64,000 nt of DNA. It comes from CAWCWK01 sp963842125. Its GTDB lineage: Bacteria; Pseudomonadota; Alphaproteobacteria; Rhizobiales; CAWCWK01. Shown in pieces: positions 35,479 through 42,957 of the stretch (position 1 is the first letter of the stretch; each line of letters begins with the position of its first letter). Position numbers and translations under genes: made by a program. The DNA lies in contig CAWJFE010000005.1 of the NCBI GenBank assembly GCA_963842125.1, positions 1,674,001 through 1,738,000 of the forward strand. The letters are read 5' to 3'. Under the pieces are notes generated by a model. The model made no database searches and had not been told where the DNA came from. It saw only the letters and a program-made list of their open reading frames with translations.

Positions 35479-36162
35479 CTAGAAGGGGTTCCAGGTCGGC
35501 TTGGCGGTGAACTTCAGGTAGCCGACATTGGCGCCGAACCGCGCGCCGACACCGACCCGGATCGGCACTGCGACAACGGGTCCGGCCGCGAGAGCCGTCA
35601 TGCCGATGCCGCCGACGAGATAGACCGAACCCGACACGCCGCCGAAGCGGCCGTAGGCGGCCTCCACGCGAGGCAGGTTATAGAGCAGCACCATCGTCCG
35701 CGCGCCATCGGCTCCGAAATCGTAGCCGAGCGACGGGCCCTGCCAGTATATCGGGAAACTGCCGAGATCGAGCGTCTCCAGTCGGCCTTCCCCATAGCGG
35801 ACGCCGCCGATGAAGGCGCCGCCCGCTTCCTGGCCGAGAATGTAGCCATTGGGCTGGCCGTATTGCGCGAAGGCCTGTTCGAGCGCTTTGGCGACGCCCT
35901 GCGCTGCGGCACCGAAATACTGATGACCGATCCCGACGATCTGCTCCGGCGAGAAGGACCGGGGCGCGCCGTAGGCCGCTTGCGGCGCGGCGTTCTGCGT
36001 AGGCGCGTAGAGATTGCCGGGCGGCTGGATGGTGGTCGGAGGAGCGAGGCCTACCGGGGCGTTCGCCGCCGGATAGCCATAGGTCTGCGCCGATGCGGCG
36101 GCACCGGTCGCGAGGAGGGCGGCGCCGGCGAGGAGCGCCTTGAGAGGGTTGGCTGCGCGCAT
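35479..36162 (-). CDS. eipA: Envelope integrity protein EipA (DUF1134)
   Basis: A 227-residue secreted protein with a signal peptide (cleavage near ASAQ) and a Pro/Ala-rich linker, then the DUF1134 domain. Hallmarks are YILGQEAGGAFIGGVRYGEG, PSLGYDFGADGARTMVLLYN and VPIRVGVGARFGANVGYLKF. In Brucella abortus the homologue EipA is a periplasmic beta-barrel needed for envelope stress resistance, and its gene is a direct CtrA target; here it lies 4 kb from ctrA. AAGGA precedes the ATG. No TTAA-N7-TTAA site was seen upstream. Confidence 0.9.
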   Translation of the reverse strand: MRAANPLKALLAGAALLATGAAASAQTYGYPAANAPVGLAPPTTIQPPGNLYAPTQNAAPQAAYGAPRSFSPEQIVGIGHQYFGAAAQGVAKALEQAFAQYGQPNGYILGQEAGGAFIGGVRYGEGRLETLDLGSFPIYWQGPSLGYDFGADGARTMVLLYNLPRVEAAYGRFGGVSGSVYLVGGIGMTALAAGPVVAVPIRVGVGARFGANVGYLKFTAKPTWNPF

Positions 36163-36445
36163 GAGTGAAGTCCTTTCGCGCGTTGGGAACCCAGGGGAGA
36201 AGAAATTCGAGGGCGATCGGGGGCGAAACGCCGGGCAAATCCTGGATCCGGGGGATTTGCATCACTTTCTACCAATCTCCTTTCGCCAGCCTTTACAGGG
36301 CCCGTGTCATCTCTGTTCGGCGAGAGGTGCCGGGGGCTGGCCGCAAGGTCCGTCCGATGAGCGAGAAGCCTCCGCATGCAACGGGACGCCGGACGCGCCG
36401 GGACGCGCCGATGGCGGCATCAAACGACAGGACGGATCGAAGCCT
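36163..36445. other. Divergent intergenic region between eipA and the YHS-protein gene
   Basis: A 283-bp gap between divergently transcribed genes, so it must hold both promoters. The only structure seen is an inverted repeat, CAAATCC (36236-36242) with GGATTTG (36253-36259), which could be an operator or leader hairpin. Short frames crossing it show no ribosome-binding site or recognisable product. Confidence 0.4.
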
Positions 36446-36970
36446 ATGACGAACTCGACCATCACCGCGACCACGCTCGGCACCGAACCGCGGCGCAACC
36501 GCAAGCGTATCGCCCTCGCCCTCACGGCCATGTGCGCGCTCAGCCTCACGGTCTCCAAGGATACTGCCAACGCGAACGAGCGCATCGTGACCGACTGGCA
36601 GACCGGTATCGCAATATCGGGTTACGATCCGGTCGCCTATTTCGTGGAGCGCCAGGCCGTTCCGGGGCGGGACTCCTATCAGGCCCACTGGGGCGGCGTG
36701 GTCTGGCAATTCCGCAGCGCCGGCAACCGGGACGCCTTCATCGCGAACCCCGACGTCTACGCACCCGAATATGGCGGGCACGACGCGACGGCGATTGCGG
36801 ATGGGTTCGTTGCGCGCGGCAACCCGCTCATCTGGACGGTCGCGGACGGCGAGCTGCACCTCTTCAACAGCGCCGACAACCTCTACGCCTTCCAGGCCGA
36901 GGGTTCGCGCATCGAGACCAGGGCCGCAAAGCGCTGGAGCAAGCTCAGCCGTACACTCGCGCTTCGCTAA
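36446..36970 (+). CDS. YHS domain-containing exported protein
   Basis: A 174-residue protein with an N-terminal signal-like helix (RIALALTAMCALSLTVS) and a YHS-type domain (AISGYDPVAYFVERQAVPG, about 60-78, then YQAHWGGVVWQFRSAGNRDAF and YAPEYGGHDA). YHS domains are linked to metal binding; here the region GELHLFNSADNLYAF is also typical of the family of secreted YHS proteins. ATG at 36446 is chosen because the open frame further upstream lacks similarity and begins inside the eipA promoter region. The stop interlocks with convergent cysQ. Confidence 0.83.
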   Translation: MTNSTITATTLGTEPRRNRKRIALALTAMCALSLTVSKDTANANERIVTDWQTGIAISGYDPVAYFVERQAVPGRDSYQAHWGGVVWQFRSAGNRDAFIANPDVYAPEYGGHDATAIADGFVARGNPLIWTVADGELHLFNSADNLYAFQAEGSRIETRAAKRWSKLSRTLALR

Positions 36971-37800
36971 GACCCGATCGCGGACATATCGAGCCGGCGG
37001 GCCAGGTCCGCCGAACTGACCGCCACGAAATATGGGTTGCGCAGCCGGTCCGCCGCATAGGTGAGCGGGGCGCCGCCCTCGACGATCACCACGCCGCCCG
37101 CACCAAGCAGGACGGCGTGCGCGGCCGCCGTGTCCCACGCCATGGTCGGGGCGAGGCGGGGATAGACATCCGCCTCGCCGGCCGCAACCCGGCAGAATTT
37201 CAGCGAAGACCCGAAGCTCCTCGTCTCCGCTATGCCGTTGGCCGCGAGAAAGGCATCGGTGCGCGCATCGCGATGCGATCGACTGGCGACTGCGACGAGC
37301 GCATCCCCCTCCCCGCGACAGGACAGCGGCGACACGTCGACGAGCGCGTCCCCGTCGATCGTCGCGCTGAACGCTCCGTCACCGGCGACGCCGGCATAGA
37401 GCGTGCCCGCCTCCGGTTGAACGACGACGCCGAGCACCGGCCGATCGTCTTCGATGAGCGCGACGTTGACGGTATAGTCCGGCCGACCCGCGATGAACTC
37501 CTTCGTTCCATCGAGCGGATCGACCATCCAGACGATGGGACCGGACCAGCCGGACGCCGCAACCTCCTCGGACACGATCGGGTAGGACACGGGCGCGCTC
37601 GTCAGAACCGTTCTGATCGCCCGGTCGGCGGCGAGGTCTGCTGCGCTGACGGGGGAGCCGTCGCCCTTGGTTTCGGCCGTCCGCGGGCCGGCGGCAATCG
37701 GCGCGATGGCGCGCGCGCCGGCGAGGGCGGCGCGGATGGCGATATCGAGATCGGCCGCCCGTTCCGTCGACAGGCCGTAGGAAGCGTTGCTCACACTCAT
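36967..37800 (-). CDS. cysQ: 3'(2'),5'-bisphosphate nucleotidase CysQ
   Basis: A 277-residue inositol-monophosphatase-superfamily enzyme that hydrolyses PAP, a sulfate-assimilation by-product. The metal-binding motifs are PIVSEE (E in GxxSEE-type position), WMVDPLDGTKEFIAGRPDYTVNVAL (region about 92-116; DPLDGT with KEF typical of CysQ) and the C-terminal MAWDTAAAHAVLLGAGG. The ATG at 37800 is preferred; the upstream frame lacks family similarity. Confidence 0.92.
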   Translation of the reverse strand: MSVSNASYGLSTERAADLDIAIRAALAGARAIAPIAAGPRTAETKGDGSPVSAADLAADRAIRTVLTSAPVSYPIVSEEVAASGWSGPIVWMVDPLDGTKEFIAGRPDYTVNVALIEDDRPVLGVVVQPEAGTLYAGVAGDGAFSATIDGDALVDVSPLSCRGEGDALVAVASRSHRDARTDAFLAANGIAETRSFGSSLKFCRVAAGEADVYPRLAPTMAWDTAAAHAVLLGAGGVVIVEGGAPLTYAADRLRNPYFVAVSSADLARRLDMSAIGS

Positions 37801-37916
37801 CACCCCTTGCCTCATGGCGGCGTGCGGCACCGCATCGTTCTTCACACGTTGATTCGTGCGTGTAACAAGGACGCAACTCGTCCGCCACCGCCATCGCCCG
37901 CCCGGGAGCCCCCTCC

Positions 37917-38591
37917 ATGTCCGATACGTCCACGCCGCCCGCCACCGACACGTCACCGGGCGGAAGCCGGGTCGAGGTCGGCGCGCTCGACCTCGCGTCC
38001 TATCTTTGCAGCCGGGTCTGCCACGACGTCATCAGCCCAGTCGGCGCGATCGCCAACGGGTTGGAGGTGATGGACGCGGACGACGATCCGCAGATGCGCG
38101 AATTCGCCATGGACCTCATCCGCAAGAGCGCCAACCAGGCCGCAGCGAAACTGAAGTTCGCCCGCCTTGCCTTCGGTGCTTCAGGCTCGACCGGATCGAT
38201 GATCGACCTGCGCGATGCCGAAGAGGCCGCGCGCGGCGTCGTCTCCGGCGAGAAGCTCAATCTCGAATGGGTCGGCCCGCCCGCGCAGATGCCGAAGAAC
38301 GCGGTCAAGCTGCTCTTGAACCTCATCATGCTCTCGACGAACTGCATTCCGCGTGGCGGCGACGTGAAGGTGACCGTCGATCCCGACGCACCGAGCTTCT
38401 CCGTCATCGCGGCCGGCAGTCACGCCCGCGTGCCCGACGATATCGCAGAGGCGTTCGGCAGCGGCATGGTCGAGGTGACGGCGCACAACGTCCAGCCTTA
38501 CTTCGCCCGGACCCTCGGCGACGAGGAAGGGATGCGGCTCTCGATCGACCATCAGGGCGATGCTGTGCGGTTCTCCGCCGAGGCCGCTTAA
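37917..38591 (+). CDS. chpT: Histidine phosphotransferase ChpT
   Basis: A 224-residue ChpT: a histidine-kinase-like fold that relays phosphate from the hybrid kinase CckA to CtrA and CpdR. The phospho-accepting His36 is in LCSRVCHDVISPVGAIANGLE (region 30-50), followed by the second helix of the hairpin (KSANQAAAKLKFARLAFG). The degenerate ATPase-like domain includes KNAVKLLLNLIMLSTNCIPRGG. Length and sequence match alphaproteobacterial ChpT. ctrA lies 0.9 kb downstream on the opposite strand, and a receiver-domain gene follows immediately. Confidence 0.93.
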   Translation: MSDTSTPPATDTSPGGSRVEVGALDLASYLCSRVCHDVISPVGAIANGLEVMDADDDPQMREFAMDLIRKSANQAAAKLKFARLAFGASGSTGSMIDLRDAEEAARGVVSGEKLNLEWVGPPAQMPKNAVKLLLNLIMLSTNCIPRGGDVKVTVDPDAPSFSVIAAGSHARVPDDIAEAFGSGMVEVTAHNVQPYFARTLGDEEGMRLSIDHQGDAVRFSAEAA

Positions 38592-38653
38592 GCGTCGCGA
38601 AATCGTTTTGCGCGAAGCTGTCGGATATTCGTCGTCCGACAGCGGAGCCTGGA

Positions 38654-39037
38654 ATGAAGATCTGCCTCATCGCCGATGATGCGCCCATCGTGCGCAAGGT
38701 CGCGGCGCGCATCTTGAAGCTCAACAAGTATCACGTCGAGGCGCCCGAAACGGTGCGCGACATGATCGCGACCTGCCGCGCCAACATGCCCGACCTCGTG
38801 ATCGTGGCCGAAACGTTCGGCGACGAGGATGGGCTCGGCCTCGTCCAGCGCATTCGCGATCTGCCCGACGGCAACGTGCCGACGATCCTCATCTGTACGT
38901 CAGCCAACAGCATTGCGCTTCGCTCCCGCTCTCGCCGCTGCGGCGCGAACGGGGTTCTCATGAAGCCCTTCACGCGGGAGACGGTGGATGGACAGCTGCG
39001 CCGTCTCGGTCTTGCGAACGCCCTTCTGGCAGCTTGA
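38654..39037 (+). CDS. Single-domain response regulator lacking the phospho-acceptor aspartate
   Basis: A 127-residue stand-alone receiver domain 62 nt downstream of chpT. The acidic pocket D8-D9 (IADDAP), the switch threonine in ILICTSAN and the lysine in LMKPF are present. The beta-3 phospho-acceptor, aligned from the DG eight residues later (DEDG), falls on Ala52 in PDLVIVAETF, with Glu53 beside it. It therefore probably cannot be phosphorylated in the usual way and may be a pseudo-receiver that binds ChpT or mimics a fixed state. Confidence 0.85.
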   Translation: MKICLIADDAPIVRKVAARILKLNKYHVEAPETVRDMIATCRANMPDLVIVAETFGDEDGLGLVQRIRDLPDGNVPTILICTSANSIALRSRSRRCGANGVLMKPFTRETVDGQLRRLGLANALLAA

Positions 39038-39086
39038 GCTCGAGTGGCCGGAGCGAGGTTCGATGTGCTGAGCGACTTACTTCCCG

Positions 39087-39220
39087 GGCCGTCATTCTCG
39101 GGCTTCGGCCCGAGAATCCAGGGGCGCGATGGGAGAGTGGCAGGTCCGACCTGCTGACCAACCGCACGGCTTGCGGCGATTGTCGCTCTCGATCCTCGGG
39201 CCGGTGCACGAGGAGAAGGG
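39087..39220. repeat. Doublet of inverted palindromic repeats (REP/RIME-like), second pair
   Basis: The left unit at 39088-39118 is a near-perfect hairpin: arms ATTCTCGGGC and GCCCGAGAAT around a TTCG tetraloop, preceded by GCCGTC. The right unit at about 39188-39219 (CTCGATCCTCGGGCCGG then CACGAGGAG) is an inverted, degenerate copy about 70 bp away. The same paired arrangement occurs at 34183-34342. This resembles the paired-palindrome mosaic elements known from rhizobial genomes. Confidence 0.75.
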
Positions 39221-39283
39221 GGCGGAAAGGGCGAAGGCCGATCCGACGTTTGCGCGAACGGCCCAAACTGGGTCCCGTAACGA

Positions 39284-39310
39284 AAAAGCCCCGCTCATGG
39301 TGGGGCTTTT
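39284..39310 (+). terminator. Intrinsic terminator-like hairpin after the chpT-receiver pair
   Basis: Perfect 9-bp inverted repeat AAAAGCCCC (39284-39292) and GGGGCTTTT (39302-39310) with a 9-nt loop. It has A-rich and T-rich ends, so it could terminate in both directions, serving the receiver gene (plus) and ctrA (minus). Confidence 0.7.
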
Positions 39311-39369
39311 GGTCGTCCGGACGATCGTGTCGTAGCGACTAGGGCGTGTCCGGTTCCTATCCATTCACC

Positions 39370-39448
39370 GAACGCGCACTAGCGCTTCGTTTTTGCGCGG
39401 TTCCTTACGCTGCGGTGCTATCGCACCTCCGCTGGGACGGATCTAGGC
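39370..39448. repeat. Dispersed palindromic repeat, copy 2
   Basis: The 40 nt at 39396-39435 are the exact reverse complement of 20580-20619, and weaker similarity continues on both sides (CTAG...AAGCGCTAG). Like copy 1 it lies at the 3' ends of convergent genes, here reaching the ctrA stop region. Confidence 0.85.
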
Positions 39449-40144
39449 GGCGGATTCGATCTCGGCGGCAGTGAGTTCGCGCAAGACGTACCCCCGTCCC
39501 CAGACGGTTTCGATGTAGTTCTGTCCGCCTGTGGCGGCCGAGAGCTTCTTACGGAGCTTGCAGATGAAGACGTCGATGATCTTCAGCTCCGGCTCGTCCA
39601 TCCCGCCATAGAGATGGTTGAGGAACATCTCCTTGGTCAGCGTCGTGCCCTTGCGCAGGCTCAGAAGCTCCAGCATCTGGTACTCCTTGCCCGTCAGATG
39701 CACCCGCGCGCCTTGAACCTCCACCGTCTTGGTGTCGAGGTTCACCTTCAGCTCGCCCGTCTGGATGATCGACTGCGCATGGCCCTTCGAGCGCCGAACG
39801 ATCGCGTTGATCCGCGCGATCAGCTCGTCCTTGTGAAAGGGCTTGGTGAGATAGTCGTCCGCGCCGAAGCCCAGCCCCCGCACCTTGTCCTCGATGCCCG
39901 CCATGCCCGACAGAATCAGGATCGGCGTCTCGATCTTGGCCCGGCGAAGGGACTTGAGGACCTCGTAGCCCGACATGTCCGGAAGGTTCAGGTCCAGAAG
40001 GATGATGTCGTAGTCGTAGAGCTTGCCGAGATCGATCCCTTCCTCGCCAAGGTCCGTCACATAGACGTTCAAGCTCTCCGATTTCAGCATCAGCTCAATC
40101 GACTGAGCTACCGCCGAATCGTCCTCAATCAGCAATACCCGCAT
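39443..40144 (-). CDS. ctrA: Cell cycle response regulator CtrA
   Basis: A 233-residue OmpR-type regulator: receiver domain (D8-D9, phospho-acceptor Asp51 in IILLDLNLPDMSGYE, switch lysine in LTKPF) and a DNA-binding winged helix with the almost invariant CtrA segment LTGKEYQMLELLSLRKGTTL (region about 150-169) and YVLRELTAAE at the end. The ATG at 40144 is the conserved start (MRVLLIEDD). It is the master regulator of cell cycle, flagella and pili in alphaproteobacteria, phosphorylated through ChpT, whose gene is nearby. Confidence 0.96.
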   Translation of the reverse strand: MRVLLIEDDSAVAQSIELMLKSESLNVYVTDLGEEGIDLGKLYDYDIILLDLNLPDMSGYEVLKSLRRAKIETPILILSGMAGIEDKVRGLGFGADDYLTKPFHKDELIARINAIVRRSKGHAQSIIQTGELKVNLDTKTVEVQGARVHLTGKEYQMLELLSLRKGTTLTKEMFLNHLYGGMDEPELKIIDVFICKLRKKLSAATGGQNYIETVWGRGYVLRELTAAEIESAA

Positions 40145-40506
40145 GACGGCCCTTCCCAGCGCCGGACCCGCAGCGGGTCCGATTAGCAAACTGCGTCGCG
40201 GCTAGGCGAAAGCGTACGGCCTTCACGAACCCACGTTCATCGACTGACAAGGTAAGGCCTTAACGGTAAACGAATCCTCAACCTCTGAGGCCGAACTAAG
40301 AACGATCTTTCAAACCACTGTAGGAAATAAGCTATTTTCTGCTTTATCAGTTTCGTTCGAGCAAATTGTAGCGCCCAGCGAGAGTGATTCGGGTTAGGCT
40401 ACTCATCCGCAGGTTGTCGGCGCCATGGTTTACCACCCGTTAAAGCGGACTCGATAGCGTAGGCCAACACGGTCACCTCTCGGCCGCGTGGGAGTGGGGA
40501 ACAGTC
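40145..40506. promoter_or_regulatory. ctrA-fliI divergent regulatory region with GANTC sites
   Basis: A 362-bp non-coding, relatively AT-rich gap holding the promoters of ctrA and fliI. It contains three GANTC sites (GAATC 40272-40276, GATTC 40386-40390, GACTC 40448-40452), the target of the cell-cycle methylase CcrM. It also holds TTAA half-sites (for example 40259-40262 in CCTTAACGG) of the type bound by CtrA. In Caulobacter ctrA transcription depends on a GANTC-containing promoter and CtrA feedback, so the same logic is inferred. Confidence 0.6.
40429..40443 (+). promoter_or_regulatory. CtrA-box-like site upstream of fliI
   Basis: TTTA-CCACCCG-TTAA matches the CtrA consensus TTAA-N7-TTAA at seven of eight fixed positions, 63 bp before the fliI start. 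Thirteen nucleotides of it (TACCACCCGTTAA) recur at 47318-47330 upstream of cpaB. Confidence 0.55.
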
Positions 40507-41892
40507 ATGATACGCCCAGAGGCGCGCCGGACCTCTCGGCTTTCAGCACTGACGGACGAGATCGCCGGTATCCCTACAGCGCGGTCCTTCGGCCGCGTCG
40601 CCGCCATTCGCGGCGCAAGGGTCGAGATCGTCGGGCCGCTTTCCAAGCTGCGGCTCGGCAGCCGGATCGAGCTACCCGGAGACGAGGAAGACGCGGTCTG
40701 TGAGGTCGTGGGCTTCGACAAGGGCCGCGCCGTCTGTCTCCCCATCACCCCGCTGGAGGGCATCAGCATCGGTGCGGACGCCATATTCGGGTCCGACCAG
40801 TCGGCCCGCATCGCGCCGCACGATTCGTGGCTCGGCCGCGTGATCGACGCGCAAGGCAGACCGACCGATGGCAAGGGACCGCTCCGAGCCGGACCGGTTC
40901 ACCAGCCGCTGCGAACCCCTCCCCCGCCCGCCCAGTCGAGAGGCCGCCTCGGAGAGCGCCTCACGCTCGGCGTCGCCGCGCTCGACGTCTTCGCCGCCTG
41001 CTGCAGGGGCCAGCGCCTCGGCATCTTCGCCGGTTCGGGGGTCGGCAAGTCCGTCCTTCTCTCCATGCTGGCGCGAAACGCCAAGGCCGACGTCATCGTG
41101 CTCGGTCTCATCGGCGAGCGCGGACGCGAGGTGCGCGAGTTCATCGAGGAGACGCTCGGTGCGGACGGCCTCGCCCGATCCGTCGTCATCGTCGCCACGT
41201 CGGATGAGCCCGCCCTCGCCCGCCGACGCGCGAGCCATATGGCCATGGCAATCGCCGAACATTTTCGCGACGAGGGCAAGGACGTGCTCCTCCTCATGGA
41301 CAGCCTGACCCGCTTTGCGCAGGCACAGCGCGAGATCGGCCTGGCCTGCGGCGAGCCGCCAACGGCGAAAGGCTATACGCCCTCGGTCTTCTCCGAGCTC
41401 GCGCAGCTCGTCGAGCGCGCAGGCCCCGGCCCGATCGGCACGGGCTCGATCACCGGGCTCTTCAGCGTCCTCGTCGATGGCGACGACATGAACGAGCCGG
41501 TGGCCGACGCCGCGCGGGGCACGCTCGACGGTCATATCGTCATGGAGCGCGCCATCGCCGAGCGCGGGCGCTATCCGGCGATCAACGTCCTCAAATCCGT
41601 CAGCCGCACCATGCCAGGCTGCATTCCGGCAGCGCGCTGGCCGGACGTGCAACGCGCCAAGGCCATCATGGCCTGCTTTGCAGACATGGAAGAGATGATC
41701 CGCATCGGCGCCTACAAGAAGGGCTCAAGCCCCGAGGTCGACGAATCGATCCGCCTCAACCCCGGTTTCGAGGCCCTGCTCGCGCAGTCCCCCGATGTGG
41801 CGACTGAACCCGAGGCCATGTTCGACGCTTTGCGCGCGTTGATACAGCCTGTGGAAACATCGGAAACCAATACGAAAGAGTCCGCGGCCTAA
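40507..41892 (+). CDS. fliI: Flagellum-specific ATPase FliI
   Basis: A 461-residue AAA-type ATPase energising flagellar type III export. Walker A is GSGVGKS (176-182), the conserved LIGERGREVREFIEE follows, Walker B is VLLLMDSLTRFAQAQREI, and GSITGLFSVLVDGDD is the catalytic loop region. Length and motifs are those of FliI rather than F1 beta. A purine-rich GGGGA precedes the ATG. fliJ follows after 69 nt. It is divergent from ctrA, an arrangement also known from rhizobia and Brucella. Confidence 0.95.
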   Translation: MIRPEARRTSRLSALTDEIAGIPTARSFGRVAAIRGARVEIVGPLSKLRLGSRIELPGDEEDAVCEVVGFDKGRAVCLPITPLEGISIGADAIFGSDQSARIAPHDSWLGRVIDAQGRPTDGKGPLRAGPVHQPLRTPPPPAQSRGRLGERLTLGVAALDVFAACCRGQRLGIFAGSGVGKSVLLSMLARNAKADVIVLGLIGERGREVREFIEETLGADGLARSVVIVATSDEPALARRRASHMAMAIAEHFRDEGKDVLLLMDSLTRFAQAQREIGLACGEPPTAKGYTPSVFSELAQLVERAGPGPIGTGSITGLFSVLVDGDDMNEPVADAARGTLDGHIVMERAIAERGRYPAINVLKSVSRTMPGCIPAARWPDVQRAKAIMACFADMEEMIRIGAYKKGSSPEVDESIRLNPGFEALLAQSPDVATEPEAMFDALRALIQPVETSETNTKESAA

Positions 41893-41961
41893 TAATCATG
41901 CTGGTTGACGGTACGCCCCGCCGGGGTGCCGCACACGTGTTGCGTTAGGGGAGTGACAACC

Positions 41962-42366
41962 ATGAAGTCTCGCGGGAGCCTCACACGGCTACACAAGTTC
42001 CAGGTCGACGAACGGCGCCGGCAGGTCGTTCAGATCGAGACGATGATCGACGACTTCAAGCGGATGATCGACGACCTCGACAACCAGATCGTCAGCGAGC
42101 AGGACCGCGTCGGCATTCACGACGTGACCCATTTCGCCTACCCGACCTTCGCCAAGGCGGCGATGACGCGGCGCGACAACCTTCGCACCAGCCTCGCCGA
42201 TCTCGACGCTCAGCTCGCCGCAGCGCGCGCGTCCCTTGCCGAGGCGTTCGAGGAGCTCAAGAAGGTCGAGCTTCTCGAAGGCCGCGATGCGGATCGCACC
42301 GCGAAGGAAGACGCAAAGGCCGAGCAGGACGAACTGGATGCCGTCGCCGCCAAGATGGTCGGTTAG
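41962..42366 (+). CDS. fliJ: Flagellar export chaperone-like protein FliJ
   Basis: A 134-residue, almost entirely helical coiled-coil protein (KFQVDERRRQVVQIETMIDD, residues about 13-32, to KKVELLEGRDADRTAKEDAK). This is the size and character of FliJ, the soluble stalk-like partner of FliI. The ATG at 41962 has GGGGAG upstream and is preferred over an upstream in-frame ATG at 41905. Function is inferred from fold type and position after fliI; FliJ sequences are poorly conserved. Confidence 0.8.
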   Translation: MKSRGSLTRLHKFQVDERRRQVVQIETMIDDFKRMIDDLDNQIVSEQDRVGIHDVTHFAYPTFAKAAMTRRDNLRTSLADLDAQLAAARASLAEAFEELKKVELLEGRDADRTAKEDAKAEQDELDAVAAKMVG

Positions 42367-42504
42367 CGCTTCGGCGGCTCCGTCGACCAGCGGCACCTCG
42401 CCCGCCACGAAGCCTCCGTGGAGGCGGCGCAAGCCGACCACGTCTGAGTGATCGGTTTTTTTGCGTCTTGTGAGGCCTATCCAAGATGACGACGTGGCGT
42501 GACG

Positions 42505-42951
42505 TCAGACGGGGGCGACGCGCAGGCGCGTTCCCTCGACGGCAACGACTTCGACGGTAGCGCCTGCCGGCAGATCTGGGCCGTCCACGGCCCAGGATCC
42601 GTCACCGATTCGCAGGCGCCCTCGGCCACCTATGATCGGTTCCTCCAGCGTGTAGCGAGTGCCAACGAGGCGCTGCGCGCCGGTGTTCAGCGTGGGGTCG
42701 TCGCTCTCCTCGTCGCCAGCGAAGCGGCGGCGGGCTTCATAGGCGGCAACGGCCGCGAGGACCGCGAATACGACGATCTGACCCGCCCACGGCATCGCCA
42801 CGACGAAGGTCAGAGCGCCCGTCGCCAGCGCGGCCAGGCCGAACCACAGCATGAACGCGCCCGGAACCACGATCTCCAACGCCACCAGAACGAGCCCGAG
42901 GACAATCCAGGCCCATGGGCCCAAGGCGAAGAGATCGGAGAGCGCATCCAT
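42505..42951 (-). CDS. NfeD-like membrane protein
   Basis: A 148-residue short NfeD protein. Two or three hydrophobic segments (IVLGLVLVALEIVVPGAFML at about 16-35, and 40-68) are followed by a C-terminal OB-fold domain (LVGTRYTLEEPIIGGRGRLRIGD and ATVEVVAVEGTRLRVAP). Short NfeD proteins work with a stomatin/SPFH partner, and the SPFH gene ends 6 nt upstream of this start, so they form an operon. Confidence 0.88.
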   Translation of the reverse strand: MDALSDLFALGPWAWIVLGLVLVALEIVVPGAFMLWFGLAALATGALTFVVAMPWAGQIVVFAVLAAVAAYEARRRFAGDEESDDPTLNTGAQRLVGTRYTLEEPIIGGRGRLRIGDGSWAVDGPDLPAGATVEVVAVEGTRLRVAPV

Positions 42952-42957
42952 CGTTCG

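Larger units (their letters stand above)
39038..39442. other. 405-bp convergent intergenic region rich in repeats and hairpins
   Basis: The gap between the receiver gene and ctrA, which converge. From left to right it holds an inverted-palindrome doublet (39087-39220), an intrinsic-terminator-like hairpin (39284-39310) and copy 2 of the dispersed repeat (39370-39448). Open frames crossing it (for example 39034-39342) have no ribosome-binding site and lie over the palindromes, so no gene is called. Confidence 0.7.

Noticed and set aside
39396..39435. The 40-nt repeat as the terminal inverted repeat of a transposon spanning 20.6-39.4 kb
   Set aside because: No transposase or target-site duplication, the enclosed genes are core housekeeping functions, and flanking similarity continues beyond the 40 nt on both sides; a dispersed intergenic repeat is simpler.
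42412..42470. Terminator after fliJ (CCTCCGTGGAGG followed later by a T-run)
   Set aside because: The stem would close on a loop of only two bases and the T-run is about 30 nt away, so the structure is not convincing.
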